From NCBI GenBank assembly GCA_003152595.1, contig PMAM01000304.1:3801-15632 (forward strand): DNA of 11,832 bases, given 5' to 3'. The stretch's first letter is position 1; each line of letters begins with the position of its first letter. A program made the translations under genes and the position numbers. Below are positions 1-6,020 of this stretch, piece after piece. Source of the DNA: Acidobacterium sp. GTDB lineage: Bacteria; Acidobacteriota; Terriglobia; Terriglobales; Acidobacteriaceae. Under the pieces are notes generated by a model. That model was not told the origin of the DNA. It did not search any database and worked only from the letters and a program-made list of their open reading frames with translations.

Positions 1-542
1 GGGTGGATGACCATCTCGGGATACTGCAGGAGCGGGTTGAGGCCGTTGCCGTCGGGCGGGATGGCGCCGGTGACGAGCGAGAAGGGCGTGGCTGCGATGT
101 TGACGAGGAGCAGGAAGAAGACCTGGATGCCGGCGAGGATCGTCGAGGCGTAGGCGGTGAGCTTGACGTCGACTTTGTGGCGGGCGCGGAGGACGAATCC
201 GTAGGCGGAGAGCAGGAACGCCCACAGCAACAGGGAGCCTTCCTGGCCGGACCAGAGGGCGGCGAATTTGTAGGCCCAGGGGAGCGCGCGGTTCGAGTGC
301 TCGGCGATGTAGGCGACGGAAAAGTCGTTGGTAAAGGCGGCCCAGACGAGGGCAAAGGCAGCGCAGGCAGTGGCGAAGAAGCTGGCGATGCCGGCGCGGC
401 GTGCGGTTTCAGCGAGGCGTTCGGGGGCGATGGCATAGCGGCGGCCGGTGGCGAGCTGCCGGAGGGCGACAGCGCCGGCCAGCAGGTTGTATCCGCTGAG
501 AGCGAGCGCGACGAGGAGCGCAAAACTGCCGAATGCAGGCAT
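1..542 (-). CDS. ccmF: Cytochrome c-type biogenesis protein CcmF (haem lyase subunit), N-terminal part
   Basis: CcmF is the large polytopic inner-membrane subunit of the System I cytochrome c haem lyase, which attaches haem to CXXCH motifs of apocytochromes in the periplasm. Only the first 180 residues are in the window. The start MPAFGSFALLVALALSG matches the usual CcmF N-terminus, with a first membrane helix at about residues 5-27. Further hydrophobic segments lie near 51-70, 100-118 and 130-150. Family signatures are a W-Y-K-ALW-GQEGSLLLW block (about residues 89-107) and NPLLQYPEMVIHP at 169-181, the highly conserved stretch before the haem-binding WWD region, which is outside the window. 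The ATG at 542 fits the family start, although no clear Shine-Dalgarno precedes it. The nearest upstream gene, on the same strand, is a receiver-domain gene 280 bp away. A paralogue such as NrfE is possible, but family membership is secure. Confidence 0.93.
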   Translation of the reverse strand, partial: MPAFGSFALLVALALSGYNLLAGAVALRQLATGRRYAIAPERLAETARRAGIASFFATACAAFALVWAAFTNDFSVAYIAEHSNRALPWAYKFAALWSGQEGSLLLWAFLLSAYGFVLRARHKVDVKLTAYASTILAGIQVFFLLLVNIAATPFSLVTGAIPPDGNGLNPLLQYPEMVIH

Positions 543-652
543 AGGAGGCGACTTTCTGATTGTCGCACCTTCAGACGGCCGATGACGGCTGCGGCTTACG
601 GACACGACAACGAGGGGACAGGAATGATCTTCGCGTGAGACGGGGCGGGGGG

Positions 653-670
653 CTGTGACGAATCTCACAG
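653..670. promoter_or_regulatory. CRP/FNR-type palindrome upstream of ccmF (candidate operator)
   Basis: The sequence TGTGACGAATCTCACA at 654-669 is a perfect match to the symmetric CRP consensus TGTGA-N6-TCACA. The flanking C and G at 653 and 670 extend the inverted repeat to 6 bp per arm. It lies about 112 bp upstream of the ccmF start and 150 bp past the stop of the receiver-domain gene, so ccmF is the natural target. A weak TTGTCG-like -35 (minus strand, 611-606) would put the site far upstream of the start point, so the promoter geometry is unproven. It could instead be a small stem-loop in RNA. Binding by a Crp/Fnr-family protein is inference. Confidence 0.4.
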
Positions 671-673
671 GGG

Positions 674-729
674 GGAGCGGGGAGCCGGGAGCTTGGAGTT
701 GGGAGCTGAAAGCGGGGAGCTGGGAGGGA
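674..729. repeat. Heptanucleotide tandem array, about 8 units, consensus GGAGCTG
   Basis: The 56 bp split without indels into eight 7-bp units. Six begin GGAGC or GGAGT, the sixth begins AAAGC, and the last (GGAGGGA) is the most degenerate. Positions 6 and 7 of the unit vary most. On the minus strand, the direction of both neighbouring genes, the unit reads CAGCTCC. The array starts 4 bp past the CRP-like palindrome. A purine-rich stretch with repeated GAGC but irregular spacing (730-780) follows. I see no coding potential. Short tandem heptamers of this kind suggest replication slippage between genes. Confidence 0.8.
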
Positions 730-793
730 GCTCAAGGCGAGCGAAGGAGCGAGTGGAAAGGCGAGCGGAGAAACGAGCGCAAGCCAGGGCTTT

Positions 794-821
794 GGCTATC
801 GGCTACAGGCTACCGGCTGTT
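794..821. repeat. Second heptanucleotide tandem array, 4 units, consensus GGCTAYN
   Basis: Four consecutive 7-bp units, GGCTATC, GGCTACA, GGCTACC and GGCTGTT, end 1 bp before the stop codon of the receiver-domain gene (complement of 823-825). On the minus strand the unit reads NRTAGCC. The period is the same as in the array at 674-729 but the unit sequence differs, so the two are not copies of one repeat. A near-palindrome AAGCCAGGGCTT lies just beyond, at 781-792. There is no U-rich stem-loop, so this does not look like a standard intrinsic terminator for the receiver gene. Confidence 0.7.
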
Positions 822-822
822 T

Positions 823-1206
823 CTAGGCGGTGCGGCTGAGGGGCTGGTCGAGGAGGGAGCGAACGACGGAGAGCAGTTCGTCGGGGGGGCAGGGCTTGAC
901 GCGGAAGAGGACATCGAGGAGGAGGTATTCGTCTTCCGCCTCGGCGAGGCCGCTGAGGACGACGACGGGGAGATCGGGGAAGCGGTTGCGGAGCTCGGCG
1001 ACAAATTCAGGCCCGTTCATGCCGGGCATGAGGTGGTCGGTCATCACGAGGCCCACGGGGCGCGGGTCGCCGACCTGATCGAGCATGGCGAGAGCCTGGG
1101 GGCCGTCACAGGCGACCGCGACGTTGCGGCCGGACCGGGACAGAATGGCCTTTCTGGTGGTGGCCTGAATACAGTTGTCATCCACCAGCAAGATGTCAGC
1201 AAGCAT
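823..1206 (-). CDS. Single-domain response regulator (CheY-like receiver)
   Basis: The 127-residue product is one receiver (REC) domain with no output domain, so it probably signals by protein-protein contact or phosphotransfer in the cytoplasm. The catalytic set is complete: the acidic pair D9/D10 in LLVDDN, phospho-acceptor D57 in MTDHLMPGMNG, S85 in VVLSG, and K104 in RVKPCPP. An in-frame TAA lies ten codons before the ATG at 1206 with no alternative start between, which fixes the N-terminus. The nearest GGAG is about 13 nt upstream, an unusually long spacing. No histidine kinase or chemotaxis gene is nearby, so its partner is unknown. Family is secure; pathway is not. Confidence 0.92.
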   Translation of the reverse strand: MLADILLVDDNCIQATTRKAILSRSGRNVAVACDGPQALAMLDQVGDPRPVGLVMTDHLMPGMNGPEFVAELRNRFPDLPVVVLSGLAEAEDEYLLLDVLFRVKPCPPDELLSVVRSLLDQPLSRTA

Positions 1207-1301
1207 TGGGAAGAGTGATTCTCCGGGAGAGATTTAGGTTGCCTTGCCGAAAAGCCCAATCGTAACCGAGGAAGTTTCCCGGTTCCGTAGCCCAGATCAC
1301 C

Positions 1302-1331
1302 CTTTTACACGCAGGGTATCGAGTGAGGCAA
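1302..1331 (-). promoter_or_regulatory. Candidate sigma-70-like promoter for the receiver-domain gene
   Basis: Read on the minus strand, TTGCCT (1331-1326) and TAAAAG (1307-1302) are 18 bp apart. Each matches the sigma-70 consensus at 4 of 6 positions. This would give a leader of roughly 90 nt before the ATG at 1206. Pattern match only; other placements in 1207-1395 are possible. Confidence 0.27.
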
Positions 1332-1395
1332 GACCAGGGCAGGTAATGACACTGCCACTTTCGTTTCAGGCTTTGAAATTCAGTGGGGAAAACCG

Positions 1396-1424
1396 AAGGC
1401 GGAGGCCGTGAGGGCCTCCGCCTT
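1396..1424 (-). terminator. Intrinsic terminator of receptor A gene
   Basis: A perfect 12-bp inverted repeat (AAGGCGGAGGCC at 1396-1407 with its complement at 1413-1424) has a 5-nt loop. On the minus strand the stem is followed by CGGTTTT, a short U-tract. It begins about 45 bp past the receptor A stop and lies between that gene and the receiver-domain gene, so it should separate the two transcripts. Confidence 0.75.
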
Positions 1425-1433
1425 GGGTGTGGG

Positions 1434-1457
1434 CTGCGGCCGGGGATGCGGCCGCAG
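1434..1457 (-). other. Second GC-rich stem-loop after receptor A
   Basis: CTGCGGCC at 1434-1441 pairs with GGCCGCAG at 1450-1457 across an 8-nt loop. It sits between the receptor A stop codon (1469) and the stronger hairpin at 1396-1424. It has no U-tract of its own, so it may protect the 3' end or assist termination. Confidence 0.5.
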
Positions 1458-1468
1458 GCTGGGGTGGG

Positions 1469-4400
1469 TTAGAAGGTGACGCGGCCGCCGAACTCCATAT
1501 TGCGGGGCGAGTTGGCCTGGGTGTTCATCACGCCCCACGAAGCCGGAGACGAGATAGAGTTTGACGGATCGTAGAACTCGCGATGGTTGAGCATATTGGT
1601 GGCGATGAAGGAGAACTCGAAGGTCATCGATTCCGCGATGCGAACATTCTTCTTGAGCTGGCCATCGAGATTCCAGTACGGCTGTCCCATAAACGGACCC
1701 TGGCCCGGGTTCTTGGTATCAATACCCAGAATCGGAGCGCGGACCTGGTTCCAGACCGCGACCGGGTTCTTGAACAGGTTCACCGTCGGGTTGGTATTAC
1801 CCACGCCGACCGTGGTTCCGTAGGGGTCCGGCCCTCCAGTTACCCCGGAGTGAGCCGAGTGTCCCGCATTGTATTGGCTGGTGAAGACGCACTGCTCGTT
1901 GGAGAAGTAGCCACCGATAGCGTCAGCACCACCAAACGCTTGTCCGGCAATGGTGCTGCAGTAGACGGGCGGGCCGGAACCGGCGGTGAAGAGCGGAGCC
2001 AACCCCCAGCCACCGGCGATCCGTCCGAGCAGGCCGTTCTGTCCTTTAAACCACGGGTCCTGAGCAATGACATAAGTGTTGAATACGAGCCGGCGATCGA
2101 AGGACTGCTCGCCATACATGGTGCCGAGGTTAAAAGCGTCATCCGGTGTATATTCGCTGGTCGCCTGGGCGGCGCTGCCAGTGCCCAGAGCCTTGCTATA
2201 GGTGAAGTTACTCTGGGTGGTCAGCCCATGCCAGTCGTGAACAGAAAAGCTGACGAAGCCGCCGTTATAGTTGCCATAACCGGTGCTGGCGTTGGATGCA
2301 AAGCCGTAGGGCGCCTGTCCGCTCTTGCCCAGTGTCTGACCCGGGATCGGTGTGTTCTCCATCGAGCGTGGAATCACAGTCGTGTTGAACCCACCATTGT
2401 CCAGATCGGACCACATGCTCCAGACGCCCTGGCCTTCGAAGTTGCTCAGTTCCTGGTCGAGGACGGCCGCTGTGCAACTGGCATAGCCAGTGCAGTAACC
2501 GGTTCCGGCCAGAGCCGTTTCGAAGAAGCCCTGAGTGGGAACGGAGGCGACAAAGCTGTTGTACGCTGCTCCGGCGGCTGGTACATTTTGGCCGCACGCA
2601 CCGGCGGATTTGTCGCAGTTGAGGTACTTTTCGACGTTGGCGTAGGCCGTTTTGAACTGCTGGCCGCCCACGGACATCATGTAGGGCACGACGTTGAGGT
2701 CGTAGGGCTGAAATTCATGATGGATCAGCCGTCCGATGTAACCAACCTCGACCAGCATTTTCTGATTGAGTTGCCGCTGAATGCTCAGATCGATCGAATC
2801 CACGACGTTCGGCCGGAAATGTGGATCGAGACCTTCGCCGTTGGCGGCACCCAGATTGTAGCCGGGGTAGGCCGGTTGCGGGAGGATCGCCGCCGCGGCC
2901 GGTAGGGGAGCGTTGTTGCCGTCTATGCCGACACGAAAAGCGGTCGAGGCGTTGGACTGGCTCGAAGCGCAGGTGCCATTCATATTGGTATCGTTGCAGC
3001 TGACGGCCTGAACGAGACCGACACCGAGCAGCGGCACCAGGACCAGATCGACACCGTTGAGGCGACCGTAGATACGGCCGTAGCCGGCGCGGACGACTGT
3101 CGATTTGGAGAAACTCGGATTCCAGGCGATACCGACGCGCGGACTGAATTCTCCATAGAACGGGTCGTAAGGATATTTCTGTCCCGCTCCGACGTGACCG
3201 ACCAGCGAAAACCCAAGTTGCGGGTTATACACCTGCCCCTGAAGAGCGTCGGCTTTCCGTTGTGCCAGATAGTCCTCGGTCGACACGGGTTCATCGGCGG
3301 TATCCACCAGAACGGTTGACCTGCCCTCCTCTTCCTCGGGTGGCATCTGAAGCGTGTAGCCGAGACCATAGGAAAGCGTGAGGCTGGGCTTCATGTGCCA
3401 GGTATCGGTGAAATAGCCGTTGTAGAAGGGAATCGTGCTTTTATCTTCGGCGTGCGTCAACGGCGGGTTTAGAGCAAGAGTGGCGCCGTTGCGCGTGTAG
3501 GCCACCTGCGCGGTGCTGACCATGCCGAAAGCGGCGGACGCCAGGCGAACGGTGTTTTTGTTCGCGCCGAATCCGTCATTGAGACCGGCTCCGCTGATGG
3601 TCTGGCTGCTGGCCCCGCCCAGAACGTAGGTTGGAGTGAAGTTGATGCCGCCACCGTTGTCGCTGCGCTGGTGGTAGTCCCAGTTGCGCTGGTACTGGCC
3701 GCCGAACTGCAGCAGGTGATTCCCCTTCAGCATGCTGACGTTGTCGCTGAAGAAGTTGTCATGTCCATCCCAGAAGCGAGTGCGGATGTTCTGGGTGTTG
3801 ACGTTAAACGGGGCCAGAACGAACTCATTCGATTCACCGAAGGGCTCGAGCGCGCCCCCCAGACCGGAAGCCTGAGTCGGGGCGTTGTTGGTGGACCACG
3901 ACCAGTAGTTCCGCTCGTAGCTGTAGTGGAAGTCGTTGGTGGTATTGGTGCTGATGGAGGTGGTCAGGCCGGTGACGAAGAACCAGGGCTGTAGTGGCCG
4001 CGGAGCCGTGGAGGCTGGAACTCCCAGCTTATCGCCGGGGAAGAACCCCCCGATATCGTACTGGTTGCTTGTGAACTGGGTCAGCTTGAAATAGCGGTAG
4101 CTGGCGAACCAGTTCCACTTGGAGCTGAAGGAGTGATCGAGGCGGAAGACCATGTCGTTGCTGCTAAGCGGCAGCGACATGTTCGCGGTGAAGGCGGCTT
4201 CGTTAAAGCCGTCGCAGGTAGTGCCGTTGTAGGCCGTTCCGCAGGAGTTGGTACTGCCGCCGCCGCCAGCGATATTGCCGGTGGGCTCGTACTTATTCCA
4301 CATGGCGGAAACAATGGGATTGATACCGATGCCGCGAGGGTCGACGCTGGTATCCGCGTAGCTTGCGCTCCCATCCAGCGCAAACAGGTTGCCCGCCTTC

Positions 4401-5449
4401 AGTGAGGCGGTGGGTACGATTCTGGTGACCGTGGTCGACTGCGGGAAGCGATACCCTTCGAAGAACCCGAAGAAGTAGAACTTTCCACCCAGGATCTGGG
4501 GAGTGAGGAACCCGCCGGCTTTGGCGCCGAAGCGGCTGTAGTGATATTGCTGGAGGGGCACACCGAACTGGTTATTATCCCAGGTGTTGGCGTCGAATCC
4601 GTTGTCGAGGTAATACTCGTACACACCGCCGTGCCAGCGGTTGGTGCCGCGCGGCGTCACCAATTCCACCTGCGAGCCCGACGAGTTGTTAAAGTCGGCC
4701 GTCTGGTTCGTCGAATTGACCTGGGCTTCCTGGACGCTGTCCGAGGGGGCCGGCATAATTCCGCTGGGCGGCCCATACAGTGCGCCGTTGGAGGAGGCGA
4801 CGCCGGTTGGATCACCCGTAAAGGAGGAGGGACCCGTGTTATAGACGCTGTTGTTGCCGTCCATATCGCTGGTGTTGTTGCCGCCGTCCAGCAGATAGGT
4901 GTTGTTGTCGTTATAGGTCCCAGCCACGCTGCCGTTCGGGCTCACGCCGGGTTGCAGGGTCGCGAAGGTGGACACATCATGGCCGAGGCTGGGCAGCGAC
5001 TCGATCGCTTCCACGCCGATCGACTCGCCGATGGTTGCATTCAGAGTCTGCAGTTCAGTGCCACGCACCTGGACTTCAACGGTCTGGGCTGTCGACCCGA
5101 CGTTGAGCTTCACGTTCGCGGTGGCCTGCGTTCCCACGCTGACGGTCAGGCTGCTCACTTTTGCGGTAGAGAAGCCGGATTTGATAATCGTGACTTCGTA
5201 GATGCCGGGAGGCACGTTGGGGAAGATGTACTTTCCGGTGCCGTTGGTGGCTGTGGCCAGCTTGGTGCCAGCGGACGAATTGATGAGCGTCACGGACGCG
5301 TCCGCAATGACGGCGCCGCTCTGGTCCTCGACTTCGCCAACGACCGTGCCTGTATTTGTTGCCTGACCAAGAGCCGAGTGCGCGCCTGCAAAACAACAGA
5401 ACAACGCGGCTATCATCGGGATGATCCATTGCAACCTGAGTTGCTTCAT
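1469..5449 (-). CDS. Oar-like TonB-dependent outer-membrane receptor with carboxypeptidase-regulatory-like domain (receptor A)
   Basis: Predicted large outer-membrane beta-barrel that imports or binds an unknown ligand using TonB energy. From the preferred start it has 1326 residues. A signal peptide (K/R n-region, hydrophobic core, cleavage near SALGQA) covers about 1-30. A carboxypeptidase-regulatory-like domain (TGTVVGEVEDQSGAVI) covers about 33-115. The plug includes YLLDGG near 185-190 and an ELVTPRGTNRWHGG block. The barrel carries Oar-type motifs such as EFSPRVGIAWNP and SFDRRLVFNTYV and ends in aromatic GGRVTF. The ATG at 5449 is preferred over 5473 because GGAGGAG lies 6 nt before it and MKQLRLQW is a typical signal-peptide start. 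Ten mature cysteines form five close pairs. No clear TonB box and no SusD partner are seen, so the ligand is unknown. Confidence 0.92.
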   Translation of the reverse strand: MKQLRLQWIIPMIAALFCCFAGAHSALGQATNTGTVVGEVEDQSGAVIADASVTLINSSAGTKLATATNGTGKYIFPNVPPGIYEVTIIKSGFSTAKVSSLTVSVGTQATANVKLNVGSTAQTVEVQVRGTELQTLNATIGESIGVEAIESLPSLGHDVSTFATLQPGVSPNGSVAGTYNDNNTYLLDGGNNTSDMDGNNSVYNTGPSSFTGDPTGVASSNGALYGPPSGIMPAPSDSVQEAQVNSTNQTADFNNSSGSQVELVTPRGTNRWHGGVYEYYLDNGFDANTWDNNQFGVPLQQYHYSRFGAKAGGFLTPQILGGKFYFFGFFEGYRFPQSTTVTRIVPTASLKAGNLFALDGSASYADTSVDPRGIGINPIVSAMWNKYEPTGNIAGGGGSTNSCGTAYNGTTCDGFNEAAFTANMSLPLSSNDMVFRLDHSFSSKWNWFASYRYFKLTQFTSNQYDIGGFFPGDKLGVPASTAPRPLQPWFFVTGLTTSISTNTTNDFHYSYERNYWSWSTNNAPTQASGLGGALEPFGESNEFVLAPFNVNTQNIRTRFWDGHDNFFSDNVSMLKGNHLLQFGGQYQRNWDYHQRSDNGGGINFTPTYVLGGASSQTISGAGLNDGFGANKNTVRLASAAFGMVSTAQVAYTRNGATLALNPPLTHAEDKSTIPFYNGYFTDTWHMKPSLTLSYGLGYTLQMPPEEEEGRSTVLVDTADEPVSTEDYLAQRKADALQGQVYNPQLGFSLVGHVGAGQKYPYDPFYGEFSPRVGIAWNPSFSKSTVVRAGYGRIYGRLNGVDLVLVPLLGVGLVQAVSCNDTNMNGTCASSQSNASTAFRVGIDGNNAPLPAAAAILPQPAYPGYNLGAANGEGLDPHFRPNVVDSIDLSIQRQLNQKMLVEVGYIGRLIHHEFQPYDLNVVPYMMSVGGQQFKTAYANVEKYLNCDKSAGACGQNVPAAGAAYNSFVASVPTQGFFETALAGTGYCTGYASCTAAVLDQELSNFEGQGVWSMWSDLDNGGFNTTVIPRSMENTPIPGQTLGKSGQAPYGFASNASTGYGNYNGGFVSFSVHDWHGLTTQSNFTYSKALGTGSAAQATSEYTPDDAFNLGTMYGEQSFDRRLVFNTYVIAQDPWFKGQNGLLGRIAGGWGLAPLFTAGSGPPVYCSTIAGQAFGGADAIGGYFSNEQCVFTSQYNAGHSAHSGVTGGPDPYGTTVGVGNTNPTVNLFKNPVAVWNQVRAPILGIDTKNPGQGPFMGQPYWNLDGQLKKNVRIAESMTFEFSFIATNMLNHREFYDPSNSISSPASWGVMNTQANSPRNMEFGGRVTF

Positions 5450-5455
5450 CACAAG

Positions 5456-5462
5456 CTCCTCC
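5456..5462 (-). promoter_or_regulatory. Ribosome binding site that decides the receptor A start
   Basis: GGAGGAG on the minus strand lies 6 nt upstream of the ATG at 5449. It is inside the reading frame that would begin at the ATG at 5473, which has no comparable site. This argues that the eight extra N-terminal residues are not made. Confidence 0.75.
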
Positions 5463-5911
5463 ATTGAATTCACTCGTTGCCAAAAAAATTAACGTTACCG
5501 GGTCTGGACACCTGGGGAATGCCCGGATTCTGGTGACCGCTTCAACAGTGAGGCGGCTTCGTGCGTTTCCTCGTTGAACCAACAACTTAACTGATTTCTA
5601 CAACTGGGGAGAAAACAGCCTGCAAGAGCGCCGGGAGGGAATGATGGAAGGTCTAAAGCAATTGGGGGACCATTTGTGAACGTTTGCGCAATTTCTATGA
5701 CGCTTTGGAATCAGTACTTTAGTGACTGTCGGGGTCGGGCTGTGGATGAATCTGCTCCGTAAATTCATATTTAGGGGGGGCTGGCTCTCCGGAATTGCAG
5801 ATAACCTTTGGGAATCCGGGATCGTCCAAAGCCAAACAAACACAGAGGGATAGGGGTGAATGGTCGCGGGGCGAGTCCTGGCGGTTCGCCGCGCACGGGG
5901 GGTGGGGAAAA
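5463..5911. other. Intergenic region between receptors A and B
   Basis: About 450 bp without a convincing gene. Short reading frames on either strand lack family resemblance and a ribosome binding site. The half near receptor A is relatively AT-rich, as expected of a promoter region. It contains TAACGTTA (5490-5497), GTTGAACCAAC (5573-5583), and the AACGTT/TTGCGCAA cluster annotated separately. The half near receptor B is GC-rich and carries termination stems. Confidence 0.55.
5652..5691 (-). promoter_or_regulatory. Candidate promoter with overlapping palindromes upstream of receptor A
   Basis: On the minus strand TTCACA (5680-5675, 5 of 6 to the -35 consensus) and TTTAGA (5657-5652, 3 of 6 to the -10) are 17 bp apart. 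AACGTT (5679-5684) overlaps the -35 and TTGCGCAA (5684-5691) abuts it, as an operator might. The leader would be about 195 nt. The -10 is poor, so this is tentative. Confidence 0.22.
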
Positions 5912-5939
5912 GGAAGAGGCGTCCGGGAGGGCGCCTTCC
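5912..5939 (-). terminator. Candidate intrinsic terminator of receptor B gene
   Basis: On the minus strand GGAAGGCG (5939-5932) pairs with 5921-5912, which reads CGCC-TC-TTCC with a two-base bulge. The loop is 10 nt and the stem is followed directly by TTTTCCCC. It lies about 80 bp past the receptor B stop and would isolate that transcript from receptor A. Confidence 0.5.
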
Positions 5940-5968
5940 GAAGGGTACTGTGTTGATGCAGGCTCGTT

Positions 5969-6003
5969 CCGGACTCGCGCCTTACATCAGGCCGCGAGTC
6001 CGG
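5969..6003 (-). other. Strong 11-bp stem-loop just after receptor B stop
   Basis: CCGGACTCGCG (5969-5979) and its exact complement (5993-6003) form an 11-bp stem with a 13-nt loop, 17 bp past the stop codon. No U-tract follows on the minus strand. It may stabilise the 3' end or act together with the stem at 5912-5939. The left-hand flank can also fold GGTCC with GGACC, an alternative structure. Confidence 0.6.
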
Positions 6004-6020
6004 TCCAGCCGGACCCCCAA

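Noticed and set aside
3..638. Plus-strand open frame (211 codons) at the left edge
   Set aside because: Opposite unmistakable CcmF sequence; the Glu/Gly/Asp-rich translation is what antisense of a hydrophobic GC-rich membrane gene gives.
642..703. G-quadruplex from the G-runs around 642-703
   Set aside because: There are several G-runs of three or more, but loops of 17 and 11 nt interrupt the set, so a canonical short-loop quadruplex is not supported.
655..1218. Plus-strand frame opposite the receiver-domain gene
   Set aside because: It begins inside the heptamer array and is antisense to an intact REC domain with all catalytic residues.
1583..2905. Long plus-strand open frame (440 codons) opposite receptor A
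   Set aside because: It is antisense to strongly supported receptor sequence, has no recognisable domain or ribosome binding site, and GC-rich genes commonly leave such open antisense frames.
4541..5467. Plus-strand open frame (308 codons) opposite the receptor A N-terminus
   Set aside because: It mirrors the signal peptide, regulatory-like domain and plug of receptor A; its Val/Gly/Arg-rich translation has no family signature.
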